Of a stretch of DNA of 64,000 nt, positions 8,657 to 16,686 are shown piece by piece. The stretch's first letter is position 1, and each line of letters begins with the position of its first letter. The DNA is from Confluentibacter flavum. Its GTDB lineage: Bacteria; Bacteroidota; Bacteroidia; Flavobacteriales; Flavobacteriaceae. Below the pieces are notes generated by a model. The model saw only the letters and a program-made list of their open reading frames with translations. It was not told the origin of the DNA and did no database searches. Both the position numbers and the translations under genes were made by a program. The stretch is taken from the NCBI RefSeq assembly GCF_002843175.1, contig NZ_PJEO01000004.1, positions 1 to 64,000 on the forward strand, written 5' to 3'.

Positions 8657-9238
8657 TTACTTATTAAGTAGGTTAAATTTTGGCGACTCTTGAACCAACT
8701 CTGTTAATTTACCAATGCATAAAGATTTCTTTTTTCGGGCGTAAGCGTATGTTACACCTAAACTTGAGGCTACTTCTTCCATCGATTTTATTTTAAAAGT
8801 AGCGGTTAATAATTCTTTACAAGCAGTTCCTAGTTTATTGAACATTTCAGTAAATAAGGCTTGTTTTTCGCCAAACACATCGGTTTCAAATGCTAGTTCT
8901 TGAGCGTCGTCACCTTTATATAAAACTTCCTCATTAATTGTTACCTCTTTATGGGCTGTTTTTTTCAGTTCATTTAACCATTTGCGTTTACACAATAAAA
9001 AGAAATAAGCATCAAAAGGGCAGGTAAGTTCTAATTTTTTTTGGCTAGCCTGATTATATATAGTTATTAAAGTGTCTTGTACAATGTCTTGTGCATGGTC
9101 GCTATCACCATTATTCTGCTTGATGTAGTTAATAACCTTTGGTACGAATTTATCATAGATTGCTTGTATGATAAAGGCGTTGTTTTTAAGCAATCCATCG
9201 ATATATTTTTGGTCTTCATGTAATTTTTTTTCACTCAT
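8657..9238 (-). CDS. ECF-type RNA polymerase sigma factor
   Basis: A 193-residue sigma-70-family protein lacking regions 1 and 3. Region 2 includes AIYDKFVPKVINYI and the core-binding DIVQDTLITIYNQ segment (about 48-62), and the -10 recognition part is FDAYFFLLCKRKWLNELKK. Region 4 is the C-terminal helix-turn-helix SMEEVASSLGVTYAYARKKK. It directs RNA polymerase to specific promoters, probably those of the divergent envelope-protein genes that start at 9374. The shared motif described at 9284, 9828 and 11078 is the candidate target. It is held by its downstream TPR membrane partner in the usual arrangement. No copy of the motif was found ahead of the sigma gene itself. Confidence 0.88.
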   Translation of the reverse strand: MSEKKLHEDQKYIDGLLKNNAFIIQAIYDKFVPKVINYIKQNNGDSDHAQDIVQDTLITIYNQASQKKLELTCPFDAYFFLLCKRKWLNELKKTAHKEVTINEEVLYKGDDAQELAFETDVFGEKQALFTEMFNKLGTACKELLTATFKIKSMEEVASSLGVTYAYARKKKSLCIGKLTELVQESPKFNLLNK

Positions 9239-9283
9239 TAACCCTTGTATTTACTGCTAATTTAAAAAAACTTTAAAATAAAT

Positions 9284-9314
9284 GGGTAACAAATTTTAAA
9301 TGGTTTTGATATAA
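9284..9314 (+). promoter_or_regulatory. Candidate ECF sigma promoter, copy A
   Basis: GGGTAAC (9284-9290), 15 bp, then TTGATATAA (9306-9314). The same two boxes at the same spacing occur at 9828 and 11078. This copy lies 59 bp ahead of the 9374 gene and in the divergent spacer next to the sigma gene. Confidence 0.55.
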
Positions 9315-9373
9315 GGGTGTAACAGCAAAATGCTAAAACAAAAATTTTAATTAATCCATAAAAATTAGAAATC

Positions 9374-9811
9374 ATGAAGAAATCAATTTTAATTATCGCA
9401 ACAGTAGCTTTTTCAATATTAAACATAAATGCTACAAATGAAAATTCGACCCTTAACACTTCAACTGAAGTTGTAATCCTAACAAATGAAAACATTGCTC
9501 AAGTATTCGATTGGAAAGTAGAAACCGATAAAGGCGTATATTCTGGAACCTCTCTTTCGCTTGAAAGTGCCAAAGAAATGATTGCTTTAGCCAGCTCTGG
9601 TGAAATTGTTTTAGGAACTGAAATTAAAAGTTACCTAGTTTTAAAATCTGAAATTAACGCTAAAAGAAATTACTTCTGGGAAGTTGAAACAGCAACAGGT
9701 TCAGCAAAAGGTTATGCATCTTCTGAAGCTTATGCCCATAAAATGATAGCACTAGTAGCATCGGGTGATGCCATTGTTTCAAAAATAATCATCAGTCAAC
9801 CTCAACAATAA
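9374..9811 (+). CDS. Small secreted protein with two internal repeats
   Basis: A 145-residue protein with a clear signal peptide (MKKSILIIATVAFSILNINA). The mature part is an internal duplication of about 35 residues. The first unit starts WKVETDKGVYSGTSLS (about 49) and ends AKEMIALASSGEIV. The second starts WEVETATGSAKGYASS (about 101) and ends AHKMIALVASGDAIV. No cysteines, lipobox or sorting domain follow, so a periplasmic or released protein is likely. I do not recognise the family. It is the first gene divergent from the ECF sigma gene and is preceded by the best copy of the shared promoter motif. Confidence 0.78.
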   Translation: MKKSILIIATVAFSILNINATNENSTLNTSTEVVILTNENIAQVFDWKVETDKGVYSGTSLSLESAKEMIALASSGEIVLGTEIKSYLVLKSEINAKRNYFWEVETATGSAKGYASSEAYAHKMIALVASGDAIVSKIIISQPQQ

Positions 9812-9822
9812 AAAAAACACCA

Positions 9823-9858
9823 AAACAGGGTAACAAAATAGTTGCCCTGTTTATATAA
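9823..9858 (+). promoter_or_regulatory. Hairpin overlapping candidate ECF promoter, copy B
   Basis: AAACAGGGTAAC (9823-9834) pairs with GTTGCCCTGTTT (9841-9852), a 12-bp stem with one wobble and a 6-nt loop directly behind the 9374 gene. It looks like a weak terminator because there is no T-run. The same bases contain GGGTAAC (9828-9834), 15 bp, TTTATATAA (9850-9858), the motif seen at 9284 and 11078. It may serve both roles, or the motif match may be partly due to the hairpin. Confidence 0.45.
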
Positions 9859-9985
9859 CAATGAAATCGCCATTAATAACAAGTTTGTTGAAAACAAACA
9901 CCTATGAAAATAAAGCGATACCATATGACCTTTAAAAAACAATTTAATATTTACATATAAATAATAACTTTAAAACCCAATAATC

Positions 9986-10960
9986 ATGAAAAATTTAAAA
10001 CACATTTTAGGAACACTTTTATTAACGGCTTTAGTATTTACAAGCTGTTCAAAAAACGACAACGACGAATTAATAATCCCCGCAACAGCTCAAGAATTTG
10101 ATGCTTTAAAAGAAGAAGCTTTAACCGCTTTAACCCAAACATTTCAATTTAATGCAGAAGATGGCTCTGTTACCTTTACCTCAGAAAAAGGCGTTGAAAT
10201 TAACATTAATGGCGCCTGTTTAACCAAAAACGGGGACGCCGTAACCGGTGCCGTAGAATTAGAATTTATTGAGTTATTTGATAAAGGCAACATGCTTACA
10301 ACAAACAAACCTACAATGGGTATTTTACCAAGCGGTGACAAAGCCTTATTAATCTCTGGTGGTGAGTTTTTTGTACAAGCTACTCAAAACGGTATAGCTT
10401 TAGATACCAACTGCGCATTCCAAATGATAATTCCTGCTGATTTAACAGGTGGTATAGATAACGATATGATACTCTGGAATGGTATTATTGATGATAACGG
10501 AGATCTTGCTTGGGCTGAAGACAAACGTGATGGCGCCAACGGTCAAGGGGGCGTATTCGCAGAAGGCAACCAATACTATGGTTTTTTCCAATCGTTTGGA
10601 TGGTCTAACGTTGATAGATTTTACAGTGACCCACGACCAAAAACAACTATTTTAGTTGGTGTTCCAACAGGCTACAACAACACAAATAGCTCGGTATATT
10701 TATCTTATGATGGTGAAGATTCTGGTTTAGCTGGTCTTGACACTTACGATGCCCAAACTGGATTATTCAGCGAGCATTACGGACAAATTCCAATCGGATT
10801 AGAATGTCACGTTATTTTCGCAACCGAAGAAGATGGCAACTGGAAATACGCTATAAAAGCGGTGACTATTGTTGAAAATGGTGTTATCACATTTACAGAA
10901 GGTGAAACGTCTATAGCTACCGAAGCACAACTTACTACCATTATAAATGGTTTACCATAA
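9986..10960 (+). CDS. Lipoprotein of unknown function
   Basis: A 324-residue lipoprotein. The signal peptide ends in the lipobox LVFTSC, with Cys near residue 21. Next comes a charged linker, then a domain with the pattern VEININGACLTKNGDAVTG, LEFIELFDKGNML and LLISGGEFFVQATQNG (about 70-135). This resembles beta-sandwich modules found in Bacteroidota surface lipoproteins, in which a metal or ligand site is not evident. The remainder is beta-rich with no catalytic motif I can name. It lies between the secreted repeat protein and the PKD-barrel gene and is followed by a strong terminator, so it is probably a single-gene transcript within the same regulon. Confidence 0.8.
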   Translation: MKNLKHILGTLLLTALVFTSCSKNDNDELIIPATAQEFDALKEEALTALTQTFQFNAEDGSVTFTSEKGVEININGACLTKNGDAVTGAVELEFIELFDKGNMLTTNKPTMGILPSGDKALLISGGEFFVQATQNGIALDTNCAFQMIIPADLTGGIDNDMILWNGIIDDNGDLAWAEDKRDGANGQGGVFAEGNQYYGFFQSFGWSNVDRFYSDPRPKTTILVGVPTGYNNTNSSVYLSYDGEDSGLAGLDTYDAQTGLFSEHYGQIPIGLECHVIFATEEDGNWKYAIKAVTIVENGVITFTEGETSIATEAQLTTIINGLP

Positions 10961-11026
10961 ACAGCTACTCATTTTAATTACCTACTTAAAAATCATGGTT
11001 TGCTACAATTCTTAACCTGCTTTTTT

Positions 11027-11059
11027 ATCCCAGAGACACTTAGTTTCTGGGATTTTTTT
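11027..11059 (+). terminator. Terminator after the 9986 lipoprotein gene
   Basis: ATCCCAGAGAC (11027-11037) pairs with GTTTCTGGGAT (11043-11053), a 5-nt loop, followed by TTTTTTA. Confidence 0.85.
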
Positions 11060-11077
11060 ATAAAACCATTTAATAAC

Positions 11078-11108
11078 GGGTAACAAAACACCAACTTTAT
11101 TGATATAA
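11078..11108 (+). promoter_or_regulatory. Candidate ECF sigma promoter, copy C
   Basis: GGGTAAC (11078-11084), 15 bp, TTGATATAA (11100-11108). It sits 18 bp ahead of the 32-codon ORF at 11127 and about 190 bp ahead of the PKD-barrel gene, just after a terminator. It is therefore well placed to drive the peptide, PKD, CHAT and retropepsin genes as one operon. The spacer 10961-11297 holds only the terminator, this motif and the short ORF. Confidence 0.55.
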
Positions 11109-11126
11109 TGGTATACAGAACACATC

Positions 11127-11225
11127 ATGAAAAAGTTTGTTTTTATATTCATTATAGTATGCATCATTTTATTTGTAATTGGTGCTAATATAGCTATCAT
11201 ACTATCTAACTTACATCCATTATAA
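11127..11225 (+). CDS. Tiny single-helix membrane peptide (32 residues)
   Basis: The ATG at 11127 opens a 32-codon frame ending TAA at 11225. The product starts MKKFVFIFIIVCIILFVIG and is almost wholly one transmembrane helix with a lysine-charged N terminus and a short polar tail (LSNLHPL). It begins 18 bp downstream of the candidate ECF promoter and 72 bp before the PKD-barrel gene. It could be a genuine small protein, a leader peptide or chance. Support comes from its start position, composition and context only. Confidence 0.4.
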   Translation: MKKFVFIFIIVCIILFVIGANIAIILSNLHPL

Positions 11226-11297
11226 TAACAGATACTAATTAAAAACAGTTTCATAAATGCCACTTTTTGTATATTTAAAATCTATTTAAACCTCATT

Positions 11298-13256
11298 ATG
11301 ATGAACAAACGGTTTTCTTTTCTATGTTTATTTTTAATTAGCGTTTACAGTTATGCTCAAAAACTAATTGTAAACGATACGCTAACAAGAGTTGCAAACA
11401 TTAAAAATACAACCAATGGCAATGACGTTTTGTTTACTCCTGAAACGCCCACATTAAACCAAATAGCAGGAGCTCCTAAAGCATTTTACACCCATTACTG
11501 GGAATTTGGTGATGGCCATTATAGCACCGAAGAAAAACCAAAGCACGTTTATAAAAAAACGGGGGAATATGAAGTGAAACTTTGGGCAACCAATAATTAT
11601 GATACTGGCAAACCACCCACAACACGTCCTAAAAAAATAGCCATAAGCGACATAACAACAGCGTATAATGACGCTGCAAGTATGGAAGAAGATTTTATAT
11701 TAAAAAGTAACCGAGAACCCGTGCCCGACGAAGAAATGGTGGTAATTGTTAGTTATAAAAACCCAAAAGATTATACTGCAAATGGGAAATTGTTTTTGTT
11801 TTATAACGAGCATCAATACAAAGCCAATAACTTCGAACTACTAGAAACCAGAACTTATCATAATGAAAAGAATATAGATGCAGATGGATTTGCTTACACA
11901 CATAATATTGATGACGATGGCAGTTATTTGGCATCTTCTAATAATGAGTTTATTGAGGCACGCACTTTTTCCCAAGATTCTACCGAAAAAACCAACCTGC
12001 CTTTAACCATTGCAAACTCTAAAGCCTTTTACAAAAACTGGAGTCTTTTGGAGTTTGATAACATGAAACCCCAAGAAGAGCGCAACCTCTTTTTCAGTTT
12101 AAAAACCACCCCCGAAATGCTTAAAGATACCAGTGCCATTATTTCCGTGCGAGGTATTTATGTGCCCGATGCCAATTACGACAACCATAAAGTAAAAGAC
12201 ATGGAAATGGAAATTGTAACCTCGCACGATCCTAATAAAATGTCATCAAACGGCACGTTCATGAATTACAGATTGGTACGTTTTAAAACTTTAAAATATA
12301 AAATTAAATTTCAAAACAACGGTGAAGGGCCTGCACGAACCATTCGCTTAGAAACCGATATTCCTGAAATGCTGGACAAATCAACATTGAAAGTTTTAGA
12401 TATGTATCCCAAATGCGATATCTGTCCCAAAAAAGAGGTATTGTATAGCTGCTTGGACACCATGTTTACAGATACTCAGGCTATATTCACATTTAAAAAT
12501 ATTTACCTGCCCGGAAGTGAGCAAAAAAATGTGAAAGAATACGATTCTACCAAAGGCTTAGTAAAGTATAGTATAAAGTTTGCCAAAGATTTTCATAAAC
12601 AAAAAACCAAAAGTAGAACTGCTATTATCTTCGATAAAAACGACCCAATAATCACCAACTATTCCACCACGCGTTTTTTACCGGGAATTTCTATTGGTGC
12701 CAAAGTTGGGATTAATTCTTTTTCAGATTTAAATAATTCTGAAAGCTACTTTTTTGGAGCTACGCTGTCGCCATACAAATCGTATCGCTGGTATTGGCAG
12801 GTTGAATTGATGAATAACTTTCATAATTATGATGCCAACACCAATGTCACAGAAGAGTTTGTTCAAGATGCACAAGGTATTCGTTTTTTGCAGCGTACCA
12901 CAACCCGAAATTCTTTTGAAAACATCGATTGGGATGTGCCCATTTTAATTCGTTATAATATGAATAATTACATCGGTCTTGGAGCCGGTTTACAAAATAC
13001 TATCTCACTTAGCGAAAAACAAAAACAATCTGTTTTAACCGAGCGGTTCGAAGGCGATACCACAGACGGACCTATTATAGATTCCAAAGAAGATTCTGTA
13101 AATACAACCAACTCATTTACCAATTTAAGAACCGGCTTGTTATTTGAAGCTACCGCAGGTTTTGCTAGAATCGGTCCCAGTTTAGGCGCACGCTATATTA
13201 TAAATTTTGAAAACGATTTTAATTATTGGCAATTCTATGCCATTTGGAAGTTTTGA
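11298..13256 (+). CDS. PKD-domain and DUF7619-like protein ending in a beta-barrel
   Basis: A 652-residue envelope protein. The signal peptide ends SVYSYAQ. A PKD domain at about 60-105 shows YWEFGDGHYSTEEKPKHVY and GEYEVKLWATNN. A middle region follows, then a DUF7619/DUF11-like beta-sandwich (about 312-460) with DPNKM, LKYKIKFQNNGEGPA, IPEMLDKSTLKVLDM and IFDKNDPIITN. The final 190 residues alternate aromatic strands and end YWQFYAIWKF, the pattern of an outer-membrane beta-barrel of the PorT/OMP_b-brl type. Such adhesin-like domains usually end in a type IX sorting signal; here they are tethered to a barrel. Since the barrel is C-terminal, the PKD part may be periplasmic. It is followed after 19 bp by the CHAT gene. 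Confidence 0.82.
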   Translation: MMNKRFSFLCLFLISVYSYAQKLIVNDTLTRVANIKNTTNGNDVLFTPETPTLNQIAGAPKAFYTHYWEFGDGHYSTEEKPKHVYKKTGEYEVKLWATNNYDTGKPPTTRPKKIAISDITTAYNDAASMEEDFILKSNREPVPDEEMVVIVSYKNPKDYTANGKLFLFYNEHQYKANNFELLETRTYHNEKNIDADGFAYTHNIDDDGSYLASSNNEFIEARTFSQDSTEKTNLPLTIANSKAFYKNWSLLEFDNMKPQEERNLFFSLKTTPEMLKDTSAIISVRGIYVPDANYDNHKVKDMEMEIVTSHDPNKMSSNGTFMNYRLVRFKTLKYKIKFQNNGEGPARTIRLETDIPEMLDKSTLKVLDMYPKCDICPKKEVLYSCLDTMFTDTQAIFTFKNIYLPGSEQKNVKEYDSTKGLVKYSIKFAKDFHKQKTKSRTAIIFDKNDPIITNYSTTRFLPGISIGAKVGINSFSDLNNSESYFFGATLSPYKSYRWYWQVELMNNFHNYDANTNVTEEFVQDAQGIRFLQRTTTRNSFENIDWDVPILIRYNMNNYIGLGAGLQNTISLSEKQKQSVLTERFEGDTTDGPIIDSKEDSVNTTNSFTNLRTGLLFEATAGFARIGPSLGARYIINFENDFNYWQFYAIWKF

Positions 13257-13275
13257 AGCTTAAGCTGATTAATCT

Positions 13276-15864
13276 ATGGGAAAGAGCATCATTATTCTAA
13301 TATTTTTTTTCTCTGGAATCTCTTTTTCCCAAAATTTAGAAGAAGCCATTTATACTGCTGCCGAAACATTTATTAGCAATAAAAATGATGCGTCATTAAA
13401 ACTTTTAAATCAGCAAGAATCTTCATTTAAAACTCACGTAAAAACTAAAGACGAGCAATTAGCACTCGTTTTTTTACAGTGCCACAAAGGTTATTATTTA
13501 GATGAACATTCCAAATTAAAAGAAGCCATTTCTACATATGAAGATGCTCTAAAACGATTCAATAGTAATGAGCTTTCAAAATTTTCAGATTTTGATATTA
13601 TAGAAAGTTGCCTAAAACCATTGGGTAATTTATATACCAAAACGGGCGATTACACCAACGCAGTTAGTACCATAAACCAATACATTTTTTTAGCTGAAAA
13701 AAATAAAAACACCAAGCATCAAATTAGCGGTGCTATCAATTTAGCCAAACTATACCAAACCCTTAACAAGCACGAAACGGTATTAAAAATTGTTGATGAT
13801 GCTTTTAAATTTTCTAATATAAACAGCCATCAAAAAGCATTGCTTCAAAACATAAGAACGAATAGTTTAGCGGCTTTAAATAATTACGAAGCCGCTTCAC
13901 TATTAAACAATACTTCAACTTCCTTAAACTTTGAAAAGTATAAAAACAATTATTTAATAGAACTTCAAAAAGGCAATTATCCGGAAGCTTTAAATGCGTT
14001 CAACAAAGCACATGAATATCTTTCTGAAATAAATTTATCTGTAAGAGATTTGGCGAAATTTTATGTTGAAAAAGCACAATTATACCATTTACTTAAACAG
14101 CCAAATGATGCTTTAAAGAGTTTGCAACAAGCCATCAAAATATTGTTGCCAAATTTTAATGGAAAAGGGTTGCCCAACAAAAAAGATTTGTACTCAGAAA
14201 ATACATTTATAAATATTTTCGATTTGCATGCTTCTATTCAAACCAACCCAGAAAAAGCATTAGAGAGTTACGATTTAAGCTTTTATGTTTCTGATTTATT
14301 GCAAGAAACCTGGACGTCGCAAGAAACCAAAATTTTTAACGAAGCCTCAAACCGAATTAGGAGTGAGCACTGTATCGATATACTTTTTAACATCTATAAA
14401 CAAACCAAAAAAAAATCACTTTTGTTTGAAGCCTTTCAATATTCAGAAAACAATAAAGCTTCGGTTATAAAGGATATGAATCTGAAAAAATTGCGCTTGC
14501 AACAGTTTCCTAACGATAGTTTACTCGCTAAAGAATTTCATCTTCTAAAAACCCAAGAATATTACACAGGCTTGTTAATAAAAGAGCAGCTTGGCGCCAA
14601 TAAAGCTTCAGCAGTAAACCATTTAAGTGAAAAATTAAGTGCTATTAGCCTTCAATTAAAAACATTAAAAATAGCTATTTCAAAAAAGTATCCAGAAAGC
14701 AACAAGGCATATACTTTAGAAAGTTTTCAAAGCAAATTAGCAAAGGATGAAGCTGTTTTGGTTGCCTATTTCTTCGGAAAAAATACTTTATACCAATTCG
14801 TGATTTCAGAAAAAGACATCGACATTGAAAGCATTCGGCTAACCGAAGAAATCAAAAAAAAGATAATAAGCTTTATTCATTTATTTGATGACTCTTCCAT
14901 AATAAATAACGATATAATCAACTATACCAATCAAGCTTTTACAATTTTTAAATTACTAAACTTTAATAAGCTTTCAACCCATAAAAATGTTGTGATTATT
15001 CCCGATGGGTTATTAAATTTTATTCCATTTGAAGCCTTACTTACTTCTAAAACCACAACCACGTCGTATTCAAAAATGCCTTTTGTAGTTAAAAGTCAAA
15101 ATATTATTTATAATTCGAGTGTAACATTTTATTTAACCGAAAATCAAGAACGAAAAAGCAAAGACCTGCTTGGGTTTTTTCCTGTATTTGAAAACACCAA
15201 TCAAAAGCTTACCTATTCTGTAAACGAAGCACATGCCATTGAAAAAGAGATGCCTTCCAACCTGTTTATGAATATAAAGGCATCCAAACAAAATTTTATA
15301 GAAAATGCTGGTAATTATAGCATCTTGCACTTATCAACTCATGCCAGTAGTGGCGATTTTGTAAACCCAGCCAACATATCGTTTTACAATGATACCTTGT
15401 TTTTAAATGAATTGTACAGCTTAGACTTAAAGCCCGATTTAGTGGTTTTAAGTGCATGCGAAACCGGTATTGGCAAACTTTATAAAGGCGAAGGTGCTAT
15501 GAGTATTGCCAGAGGATTTCAATATGCGGGTGCAGATAATTTACTATTTTCTTTGTGGCAGATTAACGATTTATCGACTTCACAAATTATACAATCGTTT
15601 TATGAAAATTACAATAAATCGGAATCGGCATTTGTAGCGAACAATAATTCTAAAATAGCATATCTTGAAAACGAAGCTATTAGTAATGAAAAAAAGTCGC
15701 CCTATTATTGGAGTGCTTTTGTTTACTATGGAACACTAGATAAAGCAAAACCAAATAACATGATATTTTATATAATTTTTGGCACATCCATACTTCTTAT
15801 TATAGTATTTTTATTTTTCAAATTTGAGCAGCATGTTAGAAACACTAGAAAAATTTCTTCTTAA
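13276..15864 (+). CDS. CHAT-domain cysteine peptidase with TPRs, membrane-anchored
   Basis: An 862-residue protein with signal peptide MGKSIIILIFFFSGISFSQ. Tetratricopeptide repeats fill about residues 20-330, and a coiled stretch runs about 390-480. The C-terminal CHAT domain (about 560-820) belongs to the caspase-like peptidase clan. The dyad is visible as His689 (LSTHAS) and Cys728 (SACETG), with VVIIPDGLLNFIPFEALL upstream and AGADNLLFSLWQIND downstream. One transmembrane helix (about 832-852) and a basic tail end the protein, so the peptidase should face the periplasm with the tail in the cytosol. The gene is 19 bp behind the PKD-barrel gene and overlaps the retropepsin gene, indicating one operon. 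Substrate and activation are unknown. Confidence 0.9.
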   Translation: MGKSIIILIFFFSGISFSQNLEEAIYTAAETFISNKNDASLKLLNQQESSFKTHVKTKDEQLALVFLQCHKGYYLDEHSKLKEAISTYEDALKRFNSNELSKFSDFDIIESCLKPLGNLYTKTGDYTNAVSTINQYIFLAEKNKNTKHQISGAINLAKLYQTLNKHETVLKIVDDAFKFSNINSHQKALLQNIRTNSLAALNNYEAASLLNNTSTSLNFEKYKNNYLIELQKGNYPEALNAFNKAHEYLSEINLSVRDLAKFYVEKAQLYHLLKQPNDALKSLQQAIKILLPNFNGKGLPNKKDLYSENTFINIFDLHASIQTNPEKALESYDLSFYVSDLLQETWTSQETKIFNEASNRIRSEHCIDILFNIYKQTKKKSLLFEAFQYSENNKASVIKDMNLKKLRLQQFPNDSLLAKEFHLLKTQEYYTGLLIKEQLGANKASAVNHLSEKLSAISLQLKTLKIAISKKYPESNKAYTLESFQSKLAKDEAVLVAYFFGKNTLYQFVISEKDIDIESIRLTEEIKKKIISFIHLFDDSSIINNDIINYTNQAFTIFKLLNFNKLSTHKNVVIIPDGLLNFIPFEALLTSKTTTTSYSKMPFVVKSQNIIYNSSVTFYLTENQERKSKDLLGFFPVFENTNQKLTYSVNEAHAIEKEMPSNLFMNIKASKQNFIENAGNYSILHLSTHASSGDFVNPANISFYNDTLFLNELYSLDLKPDLVVLSACETGIGKLYKGEGAMSIARGFQYAGADNLLFSLWQINDLSTSQIIQSFYENYNKSESAFVANNNSKIAYLENEAISNEKKSPYYWSAFVYYGTLDKAKPNNMIFYIIFGTSILLIIVFLFFKFEQHVRNTRKISS

Positions 15865-16276
15865 AAAAAACTATATTAAAGTTAAACTTCATTTAACTAA
15901 AACAAATCATTTTGAAATTAAAGCAACAATTAACGGACGTAAAGGATTATTTATTTTGGATACAGGGGCGTCCAATTCTTGTGTGGGTTTTGAAGCTATT
16001 GAGACATTTAAACTGGATGTTGAAGATTCTGAAATTAAAGCAGCAGGAGCTGGTGACGCAAACATGGACACCAAAATGTCAATAAAAAATAAAGTAAAAA
16101 TAGGAAAATGGCGTAGTACTAAAACCGCTTTGATATTGTTTAACCTCACTCATGTAAACACAGCGCTTATAAATCATAAATCTAAGCCAGTGGATGGGAT
16201 TATTGGTGCTGATATTTTAAAAAAAGGAAAGGCTATCATTGATTATGATAAAAAATATCTTTATTTAAAGTTATAA
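15833..16276 (+). CDS. Retropepsin-like aspartic peptidase
   Basis: A 147-residue single-domain aspartic peptidase. The catalytic motif FILDTGASNSCV is at about residues 40-51, and the second retropepsin signature is VDGIIGADIL at about 121-130. Proteins of this kind dimerise to build the active site. There is no signal peptide or membrane helix, so it should be cytoplasmic unless carried by a partner. I chose the ATG at 15833; a TTG at 15824 in the same frame is possible. The start overlaps the last 32 bases of the CHAT gene, which strongly suggests translational coupling. Pairing of a CHAT cysteine peptidase with a retropepsin is the most striking feature of the locus. Confidence 0.85.
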   Translation: MLETLEKFLLKKNYIKVKLHLTKTNHFEIKATINGRKGLFILDTGASNSCVGFEAIETFKLDVEDSEIKAAGAGDANMDTKMSIKNKVKIGKWRSTKTALILFNLTHVNTALINHKSKPVDGIIGADILKKGKAIIDYDKKYLYLKL

Positions 16277-16407
16277 GAGGTTCTTTTGGACATCGTAAAT
16301 AGCAGCTCATCCCTATTTTCAACTAATAATTATTATCTATAGTAATTGCATAATAGCTTATAAAAATACGTAGAACTGCGTGTGTTTTATAACACATCCA
16401 TAATGTA

Positions 16408-16486
16408 CTTTTACAAGGCTATTAATTAGTTCTTAGGGAGAATTATTGAAGGCTCTGGATTACAATATTCTGGGGCTTTCTTTTTT
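16408..16486 (+). ncRNA. Candidate small RNA or leader element, copy 1
   Basis: Part of the 599-bp gene-poor spacer after the retropepsin gene. The segment 16409-16441 (starting TTTTACA, then GCTATTAAT, TTCTTAG and GAGA) matches 16562-16594 at 28 of 33 bases. It leads into a wobble-rich hairpin, AAGGCTCTGG (16449-16458) with CTGGGGCTTT (16470-16479), then CTTTTTT, which would act as a terminator. No open frame is present. It reads as a short transcript of about 70 nt or an attenuator. Confidence 0.35.
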
Positions 16487-16493
16487 ATAAATT

Positions 16494-16528
16494 TATAAGT
16501 ATTTTATTAATGTAACAAAATACTTATA
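16494..16528. repeat. Perfect 12-bp inverted repeat
   Basis: TATAAGTATTTT (16494-16505) and AAAATACTTATA (16517-16528) with an 11-nt loop, located between the two related RNA-like elements. It could be an AT-rich hairpin or an operator. Confidence 0.5.
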
Positions 16529-16560
16529 GACTTGTGTTTTATTTCTTCCAAATATTTTTA

Positions 16561-16638
16561 ATTTTACATCGCTATTAATAAATTCTTAGAGAGAGAATTT
16601 TTAAAAAAAACTCTGTGTCGTAATGGCACAGAGTTTTC
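16561..16638 (+). ncRNA. Candidate small RNA or leader element, copy 2
   Basis: This segment repeats the copy 1 leader (TTTTACA, GCTATTAAT, TTCTTAG, GAGA) and leads into a strong hairpin, AACTCTGTG with CACAGAGTT (about 16609-16634), followed by TTC. The arms differ in sequence from those of copy 1 but occupy the equivalent place, so structure rather than sequence looks conserved. It lies 49 bp ahead of a 33-codon membrane ORF. Confidence 0.35.
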
Positions 16639-16686
16639 AAAAATTAATATTTTAAGATAACCCAAAACTATTCGTTACCTATACCT

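Noticed and set aside
11012-11263. An 83-codon minus-strand frame
   Set aside because: It runs antisense through a terminator, the candidate promoter and the 32-codon ORF; composition is not protein-like.
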